The position numbers and the translations under genes were made by a program. A stretch of DNA of 6,127 bases from Candidatus Nitrosopolaris nunavutensis. GTDB taxonomy: Archaea; Thermoproteota; Nitrososphaeria; Nitrososphaerales; Nitrososphaeraceae. The stretch spans positions 1-6,127 of the forward strand of contig DAOM01000249.1 in assembly GCA_002501855.1 (NCBI GenBank), given 5' to 3'. The notes beneath the pieces were generated by a model. The model saw only the letters and a list, made by a program, of their open reading frames with translations, was not told the DNA's origin and did no database searches. The first letter of the stretch is position 1, and every line of letters starts with the position of its first letter. Positions 5,246 through 6,127 of this stretch are shown one piece after another.

Positions 5246-5619
5246 TATCCACTCAAATCAATATTGGTTTCTTGTTTTCTATGGGTGGAGGATTAACATT
5301 AATCATTCTTTTCATGACCCTAGCTATATTTGGATGGCTTGCAATAAGATATAGAAACATTAGAAGTTTTGAGTTTCAAATATCTCTGTTCATTGTGGTA
5401 TATATCATAGGAGAAATATTAGAAGTTCATAAAATTCCTTCTCTTTCGACATCATTACCTTATATTGGCTCACAAATTCACATAGCGGCTGCAGTATTTT
5501 TAGCTATAATATTATGGCTAAGACTATACTCCGTAAGAAAGAGTGGAAGAAAGATGATTGATAAGATAGAGTCAGTAGAAGATGGGAATGTTAATGGTGC
5601 TACTAATACCAATTTCTAA
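5242..5619 (+). CDS. Small 3-TM membrane protein, second of a tandem pair
   Basis: The product has 125 residues and no named family that I recognise. Hydrophobic segments lie at about 10-35, 46-62 and 78-96. They are joined by a basic loop (RYRNIRSFEFQ) and followed by a polar cytoplasmic tail (RKSGRKMIDKIESVEDG). It mirrors the upstream protein: start MISTQI against MISIQT, a cytoplasmic Arg/Asn loop after TM1, and a His shortly after an II-x-x-I motif (IIGEILEVH63 against IIQGIYH58). An additional His80 and two Glu (58, 61) lie in or near the membrane. The ATG overlaps the previous stop; GGAGGAGG lies about 13 nt upstream. A hetero-oligomeric membrane partner of its neighbour is the simplest reading. 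A metal or quinone role for the His/Glu residues would be speculation. Confidence 0.82.
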   Translation: MISTQINIGFLFSMGGGLTLIILFMTLAIFGWLAIRYRNIRSFEFQISLFIVVYIIGEILEVHKIPSLSTSLPYIGSQIHIAAAVFLAIILWLRLYSVRKSGRKMIDKIESVEDGNVNGATNTNF

Positions 5620-5667
5620 TCAAATATCGTATATCTTGATGGCCAATGAAAAAACAACCATGATAAT

Positions 5668-5948
5668 ATGGAATTACAAAGTGACACAGGACGTATTGTC
5701 TTGACGTACTATGCAAAAGCTGCAAATATAGTTGCAGGAGGACACAGTCAACAAGGTACTGTCACAGAAGATAGAGCAGCGAAATGGCTAATAATTCGCT
5801 AGGGAAGGACCTAACACCAGATGGTTAATTTGTGACAGATGGACAGAGGCTATATGATGTAGCCTTATCCAATAACTATTACGCTCATTCTATTATAGTT
5901 AACATAATTGGCAAAGGGTTTCAATTGTATACATTTACTTTTGGCTAG
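5668..5948 (+). pseudogene. Broken small gene of unknown family
   Basis: A first frame from ATG 5668 gives 44 residues (RIVLTYYAKAANIVAGGHS, then TEDRAAKW) and stops at TAG 5800-5802. A second frame, entered around 5784, reads NNSLGKDLTPDG, meets TAA (5826-5828), then continues FVTDGQRLYDVALSNNYY and IIVNIIGKGFQLYTFTFG to TAG 5946-5948. The two halves join naturally as RAAKW/NNSLGKDLTPDG, so one ancestral protein of about 95 residues with a frameshift and a nonsense change is the best reading. A third frame from ATG 5639 (IIWNYKVTQDVL) may be the true N-terminus with yet another shift. The beta-rich ending suggests a small sandwich-like domain. No family is recognised. Alternatively these are two unrelated short frames. 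Confidence 0.45.
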
Positions 5949-6004
5949 TAGTGTACCACTACGTGTAAAGTTTGAATAGATATCATGAATATAACAACAA
6001 TTTC

Positions 6005-6018
6005 AATAAAAATAAAAC
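6005..6018 (-). terminator. Possible oligo-T terminator of the right-edge gene
   Basis: On the minus strand TTTTATTTTTATTG lies about 40-53 nt beyond the stop at 6058 and has no hairpin. T-rich tracts of this type are common archaeal transcription ends. It lies between convergent genes, where a terminator is expected. Confidence 0.3.
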
Positions 6019-6057
6019 ACTTCACGTGCTACGATAAAATATACTTTAAGTTTGCTC

Positions 6058-6127
6058 TCAATATCTGAATTCTTCATAATGCTCAAAGCCATTGATCTGG
6101 GCATTTTCAATCACGCTTTCCTGCTGG
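6058..6127 (-). CDS. C-terminal end of a gene entering from the right edge
   Basis: The minus-strand frame from 6126 is open for 22 codons and ends ENAQINGFEHYEEFRY before TGA 6060-6058. The acidic/aromatic, helix-like composition and the following T-rich tract fit a real protein end, but the piece is too short to name a family. The other two minus frames are closed sooner at the edge. Confidence 0.4.
   Translation of the reverse strand, partial: QQESVIENAQINGFEHYEEFRY

Noticed and set aside
5953..6038. Imperfect inverted repeat ACGTGTAAAGT / ACTTCACGT
   Set aside because: The arms are short and mismatched with a loop of about 60 bases, and there is no transposase or flanking duplication, so it does not qualify as a mobile element end or attachment site.
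1..6127. CRISPR array, tRNA, rRNA or complete insertion sequence
   Set aside because: I saw no regularly spaced long repeats, no tRNA arm pattern, no rRNA-like conserved strings and no transposase. The 13-bp arrays are too short and have no spacers.

Overview
The window is most likely from an ammonia-oxidising thaumarchaeon (class Nitrososphaeria, perhaps Nitrososphaerales). The evidence is an A+T-rich sequence, archaeal TATA boxes with few clear Shine-Dalgarno sites, an exported blue-copper protein, a stand-alone receiver protein, tiny multi-span membrane proteins, and protein styles I recognise from memory as thaumarchaeal. No marker gene (amo, rRNA) is present, so the assignment rests on style and remembered families, not on a search.

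Left part (1-2557, minus strand): a three-gene operon with ATGA stop/start overlaps at both junctions. It encodes an exported cupredoxin, a 92-residue single-span membrane protein, and a membrane-anchored seven-bladed beta-propeller (NHL / Vgb-like) with a C-terminal Ig-like domain that runs off the left edge. Together they look like an extracytoplasmic copper-protein/propeller module at the cell surface.

Middle (2558-4140): about 1.1 kb without an intact gene. It contains a decayed ribbon-helix-helix-like regulator (2992-3229, minus), with an early frameshift and a Trp-to-stop change, and a 14-bp tandem repeat. Next is an exported small protein (3651-4140, minus) whose conserved C-terminus is knocked out of frame by a roughly 2-nt loss.

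Right part (4180-6127): a stand-alone receiver-domain response regulator (minus) is divergent from two overlapping 3-TM membrane protein genes (plus). Then come a broken small gene (5668-5948, plus) and the last 22 codons of a minus-strand gene entering from the right edge.

The most notable signal is regulatory. The promoter of the cupredoxin operon (2475-2557) and that of the response regulator (4810-4880) carry the same module: a conserved flank, tandem 13-bp units of consensus ATTCCAnnnCTGG (three copies and two copies), and a TATA box exactly 11 bp beyond the array in both. The alignment is gap-free except for one whole 13-bp unit. This predicts one DNA-binding factor controlling the copper/propeller operon and the response regulator together, and possibly the divergent membrane pair. 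The binder is not identified in the window. The receiver protein has no DNA-binding domain, and the only DNA-binding candidate here is the decayed regulator between the two sites.
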